From Ulota crispa (lineage: Eukaryota > Streptophyta > Bryopsida > Orthotrichales > Orthotrichaceae): DNA of 64,000 nucleotides. Under the pieces are notes generated by a model. It was given only the letters and a program-made list of their open reading frames with translations, did no database searches and was not told the origin of the DNA. Within the stretch, counting starts at the first letter, position 1; every line of letters starts with the position of its first letter. The DNA lies in NCBI GenBank assembly GCA_963920765.1, contig OY987242.1, positions 5,916,789 through 5,980,788 on the forward strand. Reading direction: 5' to 3'. Below are positions 12,181-24,100 of the stretch, piece after piece. The position numbers were made by a program, and so were the translations under genes.

Positions 12181-12622
12181 AGAAATTTTTGTGGATGCGC
12201 TTGAAGGTTGCAATATTTTCATAGATACCCTTGCTTTTTCAAAAAATTTAGAAACAATTATGAGTAACTCACAACAATCATAAACTAGAGTCATAAAATG
12301 CCCATTTTCCGGTAGTGGAAAGGTTGCAATACTTTCATAGATACCCTTGCTTTTTCAGAAATTTCAAAAATATTTTTGAACCAAATTTTTAAGGCATTTA
12401 TTTCTTGTGTTTGTACTTTCTTCATGACCAATGTTGAAATAAGGAATGTAATAAAACAAAACAAAAGCAACATGCGCACAAAGGACAAAGGGAAGTGGCA
12501 TACCCAACAAAAAAATGCCTTGAAAACTTTGATCCAAAGATATTTGTGTAATTTCTGAAAAAGCAAGGGTATCTAGGTGCAAATATTGCAAACTTCAGGG
12601 ACATTCATGAAAATTTCCCTTA
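12181..12622. mobile_element. Hairpin MITE, copy B, with an internal tandem duplication
   Basis: Outer arms with ATAGATACCCTTGCTTTTTC (12220s and again 12340s) pair with GAAAAAGCAAGGGTATCTAG near 12557; inner arms are AAGGCATTTATTT and the AAATGCCTT at 12514. About 130 bp comprising the right half of the preceding CACTA-like element plus this element's left arm is duplicated (12119-12253 and 12254-12367), leaving a second truncated CACTA-like half inside. Confidence 0.65.
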
Positions 12623-13904
12623 ATTGCGTCAATAGAATTTGACTGTATACTTTTATGCTCCTGAGAAGGCATAAGTATAAATTCAAAAATTCACAACTTA
12701 TTTATACAATGTCCAATAAAAATTATTTACGTTTTTTATTCCTTCAATAATCCGCTACGAAATGGAAATAATATTTACCTTTTTGTTTTTGTAAATTCGT
12801 GAGAACAATTGATGTAAACAGTAACTTGGTGTCAAACTTTTGAGAGCAATTTACTTGTTTCTTTTACAGATTAGGTTGTTTTGAAGTTTGGTGCATTTGG
12901 CAATTAAATATTGTTTTCTCTTCCAACTTTTTCAAACGAGAGAATCTTGAGTAATGGTGGTTTCAAAGCAGTTTTCTTCTGTATTCCTTGTTTTTTTTTT
13001 ATGTGACATAGCCCACTCATGCTTGCACTTTTGCCCAATTTGCTAGGTGCACAAAACATTTTGGTTTGAAGACAATTATTTTGCTTGAGAAGACATATGC
13101 ATCCTCTTGGAAAAACACCTCAAGAAAGTTGTGTTTTCTCCTGGGTTTCAAACAACAGTATTCCTATTTGCAAGGTCCAAGATACTTCACCCAAGCTTCC
13201 TTGCATTCATTTCTCACCAAAACACAAAGAGAGTAAGAAACCACCAATTATAACTTAGAATTTTGTTCTCTAAAACCACCATGAAAAATGAGGATTCTTT
13301 CTTGCAAAGAAATCCCAATGAAAAATGTGTTAAAAAAACAAATTTTGCAAAGAAAACATTGGAGCTTTGAAACTCCCTAAATAGAACAGTGACAGCATAT
13401 TTGTCCTTTTCTTCGAAAAAGGTTGTACCATTAGAAGAATTCAGAGCACTGCTAGCTTCTCACCAAAAACTTCAATCTTCAGCTAGGTTTTCTTTGTCCC
13501 TTTTTTGCACAAGAAGAATCCTCATTTGTTACAATGGATTCAAGGCATAAACTCTAATTTGAAATGTTGATTTCTTGTCTTTTAGCCACATTCTTATGCA
13601 AGGGAGCTCCAAGAGGGCTTGATATAAGTTATTGCACATACAAAATTGTGAGCCCAAGGTGGAAAAACTCTGGTTTTTTTTTAACAAGTACAAAAGCAAG
13701 AACCTGCTCTTATTTTGGAATTCGTCAATTTCATCTTCTTTCAGGGCAATTGTGAGAATCGGGTCTCTTAATCCAAATAGGAGTTCAAAATTCCCAAATT
13801 CAATCTTCTGATGATAAATTTTTAAAGTCTAACGTTATATGGAAGATTGGAAGGTGAAATAATTTCAAGATTTTCAGCTCTGGTCCACAAATAAGGATGT
13901 GAAG
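12623..13904. other. AT-rich spacer
   Basis: No exon-like frame, terminal repeat or RNA gene is visible. Several near-repeats of 'cttcaccaaaaac'-type text occur but no boundaries could be set. Confidence 0.45.
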
Positions 13905-14247
13905 TAAGGTAGGAGGCACTAATTTGGAGCAGGCTCTAGAATGGAGCATTTCTTCAAATGTATTCTCTTTGTACATATTGATTTTCATAACCCTTCAACA
14001 ATATACATGTGATGTACATTTGAGGAGGTGCTCCATTTTAGAGCCCTATGGCCTTTCCACCTCCAAATTTTTATATCTAATTCCACAAAGTCCCAAAAAA
14101 TATGAAACAACTTGGGTTAGATACCAATTCTTCTTGTTTTTCAAGAAAAATTTACTGAAAAATATTTAAAGAAGTTTCACCCACCCAAAACTCAGTTTTA
14201 GCCCAGTTTCAGCCCTTAGATGCTCCATTCATGAGCCTCCTACCTTA
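13905..14247. mobile_element. Stowaway-like MITE, 343 bp (TAAGGTAGGAGGC family)
   Basis: Ends TAAGGTAGGAGGC (13905) and GCCTCCTACCTTA (to 14247) are perfect inverted repeats, consistent with a TA target duplication. The interior is related in inverted orientation to the 50975-51289 copy (shared TCTTCTTG..TTTTTCAAGAAA and TTTTAGAGCC stretches). Confidence 0.75.
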
Positions 14248-14376
14248 CACTAGGCCCTTCTGGAGGGGCCGTTGAACTTTTCTGCACCTCTCTATGTGCA
14301 ACATAAATGTTTTCCATTTTCTCATGACAAAACCAAATTTTAGTTGAGAAAAACCTGGTTTTCTTCACAAGTGTAA

Positions 14377-14527
14377 ACACTACAAGAAATTATGTCCTAA
14401 ATGACATGTCCGAATTGACAAAATGTGTCCAAAATGACAATTTTTTTGTCAAATTGGGCAATTTCTATAGATTTGGCCATGTTGATTTGGACATATTTTT
14501 GTCATTTTGGACAATTTTCCTTGTAGT
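14377..14527. mobile_element. CACTA-like MITE abutting a TTAA element
   Basis: It starts CACTACAAGAAAT (14378), matching the plant CACTA end, and finishes TTTTCCTTGTAGT at 14527. Internal text GTCCAAAATGACAA pairs with TTGTCATTTTGGAC. A possible TAA flank lies on both sides, so the superfamily is not certain. The right end touches the TTAA of the next element. Confidence 0.65.
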
Positions 14528-14881
14528 TAACCCTTAAACGTTGGGCTCATCCCCGTGGCCAGCCCGCTATAGTGACTTCTACAGTGATTTTCAAGGATCT
14601 TAGAACTATGATTGGTGCAACAAGTGCCTAACTAACTCCAAAAGTGAACAGTACAAGCTGATCTCACAAAAATTGTAGGAAGGGTAGTATGAATCTTCTC
14701 ACAATTTGGATTGTCTAAAAATATGAGTGTATTTGATGAAGTTATTTTTTGCCTTGATGGAGCATGTGTTTACGATCACTTATGGGAAAAAATCAGATGA
14801 AAATCTGCTTTCTTCTACCATGCAGAATGTTTTTTCAGAAGCAAAGGACAAAAAACTTCCTTCTGGACGTTTAGGGGTCAA
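14527..14881. mobile_element. TTAA element, 355 bp (family P5)
   Basis: TTAACCCTTAAACGT starts at 14527; the right end is ACGTTTAGGGG followed by TCAA (a mutated TTAA) at 14878-14881. The interior, near AAAAAATCAGATGAAAA, resembles the partial copy ending at 60490. No transposase. Confidence 0.5.
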
Positions 14882-15345
14882 AGTTAAAAACACCCTTCAA
14901 GAAGAAAGCAACTTTCCCTAAACTCTGAAATTCCTGGCTACTCAAACATTACGAGTAGTCACATCTTCTTCACCACATGCTCAATCTTCAAAAAATGGGG
15001 TTTAAAGAATGGGGACAAGATACTCTCTCCTTGATTTACAAAAGTCTCACTTTATAAACATTGATTTTTTTTTTCCACCTCTAAAGAAGAATGGACTATA
15101 TGAAAAAGTTTTAGAATGTGAAGTTTTTACCTACAAATACCTCTTTTTCATCTTGCTCTTCTTATTTTCAACCTCCTTGTAGTTGAAAACGTCAGTTGAA
15201 AGTGTGAATACAACTTGCTTTCTTTCTTATTGCATCTTCATTTTCAATGTAAACTTGTTCTCCATTATCCACCGCCCACTAAAGGAAAGTTACACATTCT
15301 TCAGTGGAGAAGTACTTCTATTGGCTCCTATTTCCACTCCACAAC

Positions 15346-15603
15346 TAACGCATTATTCATTAAATTGGGAAAAAGATTACATTTTGGGACTTTTGAAGGT
15401 TTTAGGAGGCCTCCTAAAATTGAGCTCAACATTTTTTTTGGTACACATGTCCTCACCTGAGAGGAGAAATCTACAAGGGAAAAAATCTTAGTGGCTCAAA
15501 CTGAATCTGATACCTTTGAATTTGACTTAAGGTGATTTTTTGGGTTTAAGGTGGAGTACAAAATGGTACCTCTGTTTTTCCCAATTTAACGAATAACGCG
15601 TTA
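15346..15603. mobile_element. TAACGCC-type MITE, 258 bp
   Basis: Left end TAACGCATTATTCATTAAAT pairs with the right end ATTTAACGAATAACGCGTTA. Related copies lie at 22215-22334 (shortened), 48889-49158 and 55519-55793, sharing the interior CTCCTC(T)TGAGAGGAG-like block and CTTAAGGTGATT. No open frame of note. Confidence 0.78.
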
Positions 15604-15763
15604 ACTTCTCGTTGTTCATAAAAGTTTCAATCTTGAAAGAAGGTGGGAATACTAAATTACCCGAATTGACACATCGAATCCAGTTAGGACGGTACAAGAG
15701 AAGTCTACAAGAGTTGAAGTCTTCCATGCATGAGCACCATGACAGAGCAAGGTTGAAACTTAC

Positions 15764-15998
15764 CAATCCTATAAGATAGAAGTTCCCACCGTATTTTCCT
15801 GGGTGCATACAAAAACTGCAATAAACTCAGAAAACGATGCTCACCTCTGGGACACTTGATAAAAAAGGTTCACATGGTAACAAGGGGCTACGGACAGTTT
15901 CACGGTAAGCTCCAAGATTGCTGACTGAGTGTGTCCCCAGTAGTGATAATAGCAATTCGTACCTTCGCGCAGACCTTGCGCAAAGGCCCACAGAATGA
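15764..15998 (-). pseudogene. Unrecognised two-exon coding fragment truncated by transposons
   Basis: On the minus strand an open frame runs from 15998 to 15845 (it includes ARRYELLLSLLG and RSPLLPCEPFLSSVPE) and ends at a GTGAGC donor. After a 29-bp gap ending TTTATTGCAG, a second open block at 15815-15764 (FLYAPRKIRWELLSYRI) follows in phase and ends at GTAAGT. The gap is too short for an ordinary plant intron, so this may be an eroded or chance arrangement. The upstream edge coincides with a TAA-flanked MITE at 16002 and a TAACGCC MITE lies downstream, so any parent gene is cut on both sides. I do not recognise the protein. Confidence 0.35.
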
Positions 15999-16001
15999 TA
16001 A

Positions 16002-16306
16002 GAGCATCTCCACTTGTGACTCCAAAGTGGATAAAATGTACATTGGACCCTCTCAAAATATTCTCAAGACATTGTGTCATATTGTTTCTAGTTAGTGTCC
16101 CTTCAAGATACTATTCAACACTATTCATCTTAAGTTTAGTGAACTTTATCCTCTACATTCCTTGAGAAATGGTCAAATGATTATTTATAGGGCGTATTGG
16201 AGTGCAAGGCCACCTTTTTGAAAAGCATGAGTGGAGATTAAGGAGCTTGAGAGCCTTCCAAAATAAATGGAAACCTTTGAGAGAGCCTGGACCTATGGAG
16301 ATGCTC
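16002..16306. mobile_element. Tourist-like MITE, 305 bp
   Basis: Inverted ends GAGCATCTCCAC and ATGGAGATGCTC are flanked by TAA on both sides (15999-16001 and 16307-16309), the duplication typical of PIF/Harbinger. It is related in reverse orientation to 51929-52231 (shared AGTGAACTTTATCCT.. and GTGCAAGGCCACCTTTTTGA). A second GAGCATCTCTACC end begins directly at 16310, suggesting a neighbouring partial copy. Confidence 0.8.
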
Positions 16307-16471
16307 TAAGAGCATCTCTACCCATCTAGCAAAATGTCTTGTAGGGGACACTTTCAAATGAAGTGGAGGCCTTTAATGCTTAGACCGACCAAAAGATTCC
16401 CTCTAGCACTGCAAAATTTTCATTTTCCCAATGGATGCCAACTCCTTCAAAAAAGACTTTTCTTAGATCAA

Positions 16472-17202
16472 TTAACCCTTGAGCGCCCAGGCCGTTTTCA
16501 CAAAAATTAGGATTTTTGGAGACCAACCACTTTGGTGCATTGTATCTCGGTCAATCGGATGATCCACAAAAAGTGACCATTGAAAGTAGTGGAGCACCTA
16601 CTTAGAAAATGGTTTGCAAATTTTGGGAACAATTTATTGCTAGAGATGGGAGATTATAACATTTGATCAAACAACATGTGATGACAAAATCTCATTTTTT
16701 GGTAGGTAGTTGCTATTTGATGATTTTTACAAAATTCTATAAGCCTTGGATTCATCTCCAATTTTGTGAGTAGCAAGATTAGATGTGAACGCACACACTT
16801 GTAAATTATTGAAGCTTGCACTTCTTTTTATGTCAAGTTTTAGGGCTTCAAATGGCTATTGCACAAAAAACAATGATTGGCACAGTTGGTGACGGTTGCC
16901 ATAATAAGGGTTTAGAACATGCTTGAACCCTTGCCAACAACTTTCTTGCTACCACAAAGCTTACTTAAGGAAGCTTGCAAGGGATATTGACCAGTTGTAG
17001 CCTATAAAACGCTGCTTGCTAGCATGCCTTGTACAGTGCCACCACTCCCCATATGATGTTTTCACCCAATCAAATCTCTTGTAGCACTTTTACAACATTT
17101 GGCTTTCCTTACCATTACTCCATTGACACATCTAGTTCCTCAAAATAGGGATTGAAAAAAGTAGGAGGCAATATATGGGACGATGTGATGCTCAAGGATT
17201 AA
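16472..17202. mobile_element. TTAA element, 731 bp (family P4)
   Basis: TTAACCCTTGAGC at 16472 pairs with GCTCAAGGATTAA ending at 17202: nine of ten terminal bases inside TTAA are complementary. There is no transposase frame. It shows that the TTAA group includes ends other than CCCCTAAAGG. Confidence 0.55.
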
Positions 17203-18100
17203 TAGGTTGAGTAAGCAATGATGAAAATTCCATCTATCTTCTTTTCCAAGCAAGAAGGCTTGTTACTGGTTAAACACTATTTTGCCTTTAGGGAAATTGC
17301 AGATCAACACGGGAAAGGAAAAAGAAGATCATTGCGTTTCCACCGGGATGACTTCCCACCGGTGTGGTGGAGATGAGGCCGTGAAGATAATTTCAAAAAC
17401 GCATCAGTACAAAAACTGGGCTTTTCACGACAATTCATAAAAATCTTCGATTCAATGTATCGACCCTGGTCAGGGTGCGTTCCCAGCACAAGTCTCAGTG
17501 GCAATAGATCAGCTCCTTGGTTAGCTTTCCTATCAGTCTCCGCTAATTTCGCCCTACCTTACTCCAGTTCTACTGCACAGACCTTTGTCCTCTGCTTCAG
17601 CTGTGATGCTTGATTGGGACTCCTGGTGGGCAATTACAGCTTTGAACTAGATTATGTCGCTAACTGCACTTCGTCGTGCAAGCACTAGCTATCGATCGAC
17701 GCTCAAGCGACACCAGCACCGACTGACATTGCTGCTGGTATTTACTTACCATAAATTATTGTGTAAAAATCTGAATTTGCTGCAGTTCTCTTTACTGAAG
17801 GCAGGGATTAGGATCGATAAGTAAAAACGGCAGTTGGGTGCTTACAATGTTGGTGGATCGGTTTTTAGTACAACGAGTACTTGTACATCAGAAAGCTTGA
17901 CCTCTGTTGGAGATGGTCAAAATTTTGTCGTGTGAAACTTGTGAGCAGGTTGTCTATGGTCGGCTTTTGTGAATGATCTGTGAACAAAATGGTTCCTTTG
18001 AAGCAGGCGATGTCCTGGAATCAGCTAGAAATATGCTGAGAAAGTGTTGGTTGAGGAGCTGACTGGAGTTGAGGGTTGGTGCTGCAGCAAGAGAGCAAAG
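17203..18100. other. Upstream region of the aldehyde oxidase gene
   Basis: More balanced in base composition than the repeats to the left, with no convincing exon. It should contain the promoter and 5' UTR of the downstream gene; I could not place a start site. An ATG in the same frame would need to lie upstream of 18044, and none is better placed than 18101. Confidence 0.4.
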
Positions 18101-21100
18101 ATGGGGCTTCCGTCGTCGGTAAAACCGGTGCACAGGCCACTTGTGTTCGCTCTGAATGGGCAGCGGGTGGAGCTTTTTTCGGTGGATCCTGCCACCACTC
18201 TCCTGTCGTACATTCGTAGCGAGATTCGTTTCAAAGGTCCCAAACGAGGTTGTGGCGAAGGTAGAATCTCAAATTTTATCTCATGATTACATGTGAGGGT
18301 TGGAAACTTGAAATAGGCGTGAGTTGTTCTCGATTTACGGTCATATCCATGTTTGGGACAATTTTGAATTGCGATAATCTGACGATATAACTTACTCCCT
18401 CTGTCCCTCTAAAAAGCTCCAAATTAGACATATTTCTTGTACCACTAAAAAGCTCCCTTTTGCTGATTTCAAATGTTGAGGAAGTGTTTCATGTTAAATG
18501 ATCTCATGGGGGCAGGTCACGCAATTAGAGAGCATCCTCCACTAGCAAGCTTGGCTTGGCCACATGAGGTGTCATTGTTGCTATTAATCTTTGAATCGTC
18601 AATTAAAAAGAGCTGGCAGCATGCACAAATGTGGTACCTTCATTACAACAAAATTGGCATTTTATGACTCTAAATTATGACTATTGTGAGTCATTCATGA
18701 CTATGAATGATTCACAATAGTCATAATTTAGAGTCATAAAATGCCAATTTTGTTGTAGTGTTTTTGCAATGAAATTGGGTGCCCAAATGGCGACATCAAA
18801 GCTAAAGATTTGCATACATTTGATGAATGATATATTAATTCTAGAATGCATGTGTCATTAGCACAAAGACTAATAACACACTTAATCCTTTGCAAGGAAG
18901 CTTTTTGGACGTTTTCAGAGGGACAGAGAGATTAGTAAGGAAGTTTGAACGGCATGGGTTTCAGGTGGCTGTGGAGCATGTTTGGTGATACTATCAAAGT
19001 ACAGCCTTGAAACGAAAGAAGTGAAAGAGACCTCAGTCAATTCTTGCTTGGTGATGCTCTGCTCGATCGACGGCAGCGCAGTCACCACCTCAGAAGGCTT
19101 GGGCAACCAGCGGGACGGCTTTCACGCCATCCAGAAACGCCTCTCTGCGTTTCACGGCTCGCAATGTGGCTTCTGCACCCCAGGTATGACAATGGCCATC
19201 TACGGCCGTCTAAAGCACGACAACCAGCATCAACAGCAATACCCAGGCACAACCAATGGCCACTGCAGCCATGCCCGAAGTCCGACCGCCGAATCCATGG
19301 AGCGCGCCATCCAAGGCAACATTTGTCGATGCACAGGCTACCGACCCATCTTGGACGTGTGCAAATCCTTCGCCTCCGATGTAGACCTGGAGGATCTGGG
19401 CCTCAATACTTGCTGGACAGATAAAGCCCATGCGAAACTGGAGAATCTACCTGCTTATGACCCCAAGACCGACCCCACTTTCCCACAATTCCTCATCGAG
19501 GAGATCGAATCCCGCAAGCAAGTGCTCGGTGGAATTGCAGGTCCTGATGGCGAGACTCAATTGGACGCGAGGTTCACTTGTGTGGATCGTAACAAGGCGG
19601 GTGGCGAGCACGAGCGGTCGTGGGTAAGCGTCACCAGTTTAGAACACTTACGCTCCGCATTGAGAATCCTGACGAATTCACAGCCTGACCGGGTAAAGCT
19701 CGTGGTTGGCAACACAAGCTCTGGATTTTATAAAGAGATTGCCAATGTTGACGTGTTCGTGGACATCAGTCAGATTCCGGAGCTTCTGACTCTGCACCGA
19801 AGCTCGAACAGTCTGGAAGTCGGTGCTGCGACCAAAATCTCCGAGCTCGTGGATCACTTGGACACTTTTTTAGGTGAGAATGGAAGCAAGCACCCTGTTG
19901 CTGAAAGCTTAGTGGATCATCTGAAGAAACTGGCCGGGGGTCACGTCCGCAACTGGGGAAGCGTGGGAGGCAACCTCGTCATGGCGCAAAAGTTTGCCTT
20001 TGAGTCCGACATGGCCACCATCCTCTTAGGTGCAGGGGCGTCAGTCAAAGTTGTGAATTTGCAGAGGTCGGAATCTGCAGTCACCGACATGCCTTTAGAT
20101 GAATTTCTACAGATGAGCAATTTTGGTGACGATTGTCTGCTCCAGTCGGTGCACATCCCCCTGGACTCCACAGCCCACACCGTTTTCAAGTCGTTTCGTG
20201 CAGCTCCAAGGCCTTATGGTAATGCCATTTCATATGCCAATGCAGCTTTTTTGGCTAGGATCTCAGGGAAGGAGGGAGCTGTGATAATTGAGAGTGTTCG
20301 GTTGGCATTTGGGGCGTTTGGAACCAAGCATGCAATTCGGGCTCTGCGTGTAGAGAAGCTCTTGAAGGGGAAGGCTTTGAGCCTGAGCTTAGTGAAGCAT
20401 TCCCTGGAGATTTTGAAGGAGGATGTGATCCCGATTCAAGGCACGAGTAAGAAGGAATACCGACTCAGCCTTGTTGTGGGGTTTCTGTTTGACTTTCTCA
20501 CGTCTCTTCTGTCGAAAGAGCCAATTTTAACGCCCACCCACCTGGTGAGTGCTCAACTCATACTGGACCGTCTGGCGTAATCGTCTGTATTGAGTTTTTT
20601 ACATATGGTTAGTTGGTTATGTGTAAGTGAAAATTTCGCCGTTGCTGACTCGTTGAAATGTGTTTGAATATGCGCAGTTCCCGCATGTTGGAAAGCAAAA
20701 TATCACAGTCACTGATGAGCATTACCCTCTGTCTCAACCTGCGGCAAGGTTCCTATCCCAGCAACAGGCTTCAGGTAAAAAAGATGTCAGAACTTTTTAG
20801 GTTTTAGTGTCACTGTATTAATCCGCGGACAAACTACTCCATTTTAAGCTGAGCATGAGATTTGACAAAAAACAGCTTATGCCTCAATTACGATTTGGCT
20901 GTGCAGGAGAGGCAATCTACTGCGACGACATTCCTTCACCTCCCCATACACTGTACGCAGCATTTGTGCTCAGCACAGAGCCTTTGGCACAGATTAATGA
21001 CGTGGACACTACGGCAGCATTAGGGTCAGTTGGTGCAGTGGATTTCATTTCAGCCAGTGACACTCCAGAGGGTCGCAACCTTGGAGTCCTCAACCCCTAC

Positions 21101-24100
21101 ACTCGTTCATACGAGCCCTTGTTTGCCCAAGACCTTGTTGGATATGTGGGTCAGGTTTTGGGAATAGTGGTAAACTCCTCATCCCTCCCAGGCACACTGT
21201 TTTAGGAATATTCGCTTTTGTGATGTTACAGAAATGTGGCTAAAGCATTTTCAACTACCCTGACTGTATTGCCAATGAACTATTTGCTTGGTGGTTTTTC
21301 ACAATAGCTTGCAGACACATACGACCATGCAAGATTGGCTGCTGGAAAAGTGAAAGTGGAGTATGACACTCAAAGTGTTGGGAAGCCAATAATGAACTGC
21401 CAAGAGGCTGTAGCTCAAAACTCGAAACATCAGTTGGCTTCACTTGGGCCTCCCAAAGTGAAGCATCCGATCGGTGATGTCGACAAGGCTCTTACTGAAG
21501 CAGAATGCAAGTTTACAGGAAAGGTATGGAGTTGGTAATTCAAGTCCTTATGATTCTGTGCATGCTCATCATTTTACTATATTGAAATGCACCATTCCCC
21601 TCCACGTGTCACTTTTGCAGGTGTCAACGAAATCTCAGCACCACTTTTACATGGAAACGCAGACAACGCTGGCTGTCCCTGACGAGGATGGGTGCATCAC
21701 CGTGTACACCGCCTGTCAGGGGGTAGATCCTGTTCAACAGAGTATTGCTTCTTGCCTCGGTATTCCCCTCAACAATGTTCGTGTCATTACTCGGCGACTT
21801 GGCGGTGCATTCGGTGGCAAAGCCATGCGGAACATGCAGGTCCGAGCTTGTTATGGATTGAATATTTAGACTAAGAACTAAAATTCCGATTTATAGCTTA
21901 ATCACCAAATGGGTTGAAACATGATTTCACACTCTTTCCAGAATTGTATGTTAACTCAAGGACAAATTACTATTATGACCACAAAAAGATCCTACTCGTG
22001 CGAGAGATCAAAACATAGGAACTTAACTTTGTTCTGATATCATGTTGGAATATATGAAGATAAACATGTTAAGTTGAGATTGTAATCTTGCTATCAAAAT
22101 GTAAGAGAGAGAGATACTCAGCGATTTGTTCAAAGAGTACGTCAACGATTTTTGTTGCTAATAAACTTAAGCTGTAACTGACGAAGGCCAAAACTTTATT
22201 GACAAGTTCCCATGTAACGCCATATTCATTAAATTGGGAATTTTGTAACATTTTGGGTTTAAGGTGACCACCTTAAAACGAAGGTGAAGTACAAGTTGGG
22301 AATTTGGTTTTCTCAATTTAATGAATATGGCGTATTGTGGGGGTGGCTGTGTTAACATCATATTCAACATCAAGCTAAATGCAAGCCATCTTATAAATTC
22401 TAGGAGTAGCACAGTGCATGCTTTTTCTGAAGCTTGCATTTTGATTTAATTGAAGTGAGCACATGTAGATTACAATATTGGTGCAAATTGATACATCATG
22501 TAGTACAGTGGAGCTTGGATAAGCTCAAAATTTTAGGCAAGAAAAAAATGTTATTCATATCCAAACATTGTTCATAAACAAGCACTCCATTTGCATTACT
22601 TTCCCTAGTTCTGGGGGTTGCAAATGTGAAGGTACTTTCCAACCAGTATTTCTAGTACAAACCAAAACGCCTTTCTGACTTGATAAGTCAAAAATGGGCA
22701 TTGATAAAAAGTAAGCATTGATCATATGCAAGCACTTGACCTTAACCAAGCTTTTAATACACGCTTTTGGCAAAAGGGGAGTGAGGCTATGATCTTCTAT
22801 TAAAAAGATTGACGTTAACCAAGCACCACTGTAGTAGTGAAGCTAAATAATTTCATAATTTGGGACTTCAAAATTTCGTACGCTGTGATTTTATTGCAGA
22901 TATCGACAGCGGTGGCAGTTGCTGCGTATAAGCTGCAAAGACCGGTTCGAGTGTCCCTGGACCGCAACACAGACATGCAGATGATAGCAGGACGGTTTCC
23001 AACGGAGACAGAGTTCACGGTGGGTTTCAGCAAGGCGGGCAAAATCAGCGCCTTGAAAGTGGACATGCTCCTGGAAGCAGGATGGTATCCAGACGTGACC
23101 AGCCTTCTGACCGGGCTGATCGACACGAGTCTGAAGAAGTACGACTACGGCACCTTCGACGTCAAGTACACTCTCTGCCGAACCAACAACGTTCCCAAGA
23201 CGTCGGTCCGAGCGCCCGGCGATGCCGAAGGCTCCTCTGTGGCAGATGCCATTCTGAACCAGGTAACTCCATCATCCAATATCCCAGTCGCCAAAACCAT
23301 AGTTGTCACTTTAGACCAACCCTAATCACCGCCTGTTTGTCTGATGGAAACACAAACAATCAAGGCATGGACGGAAGTACTTTTTTGGTTTGTTTTATTT
23401 TATGTATGGACACAAATGCAACCTTGCAATCACTTTGTGACGTCTGCACCTTGATTCTAGCATGAACCACCCTTTGTTTGGTATGGTTAATCTGTCCGCC
23501 TGTTGCATGTTTGTCGCACTGGACCAACTTTAAACCGCCCGTCCGTCTGACGCAAACATAAATGGTCCAGGCATAAATATATATACTTTTTCTTTTCATT
23601 TTTTTAAGTATAGGCATGGACACAATCTTGCAATTTCGCCCTCAGTTAAAGTGCGCATCTTGATTTTAGCATGAACAACCACCCCATTTGGTCCGATCCG
23701 TCCATCCGCCAGTCCAGTCCTGTCTGACAGCCAAATCTCACCCAATGTGACAACTCTGGCTTGTCATGTCCAATAGCCAAATCTTGCCCAATGTGACAAC
23801 CATGGCCAAAACTGTGATGCACAAGTGGCTAGTCTCTTCAAAAATCGGGGCCTAAACTGCAGAATTGTCGAGAGCAAGTTGCCACTTGAGTTGATGAGAA
23901 TTTTAATTAACTGCACGTGGCTTCGTACTTGGATATTAGGATTAACAAAGTGCGGGAGGAGAATTTGCACACTCCGGAGAGCATCAACCTGTTCCATGGA
24001 GAAGACAGCGTAGGAGGGGAGGAGGGGTTTACTCTGCCCGCCATTTGGGAGCGGGTCAAGGCGCGTTCCAATCTGGAGGAGCGTGAGAAGGAGATTGAGA

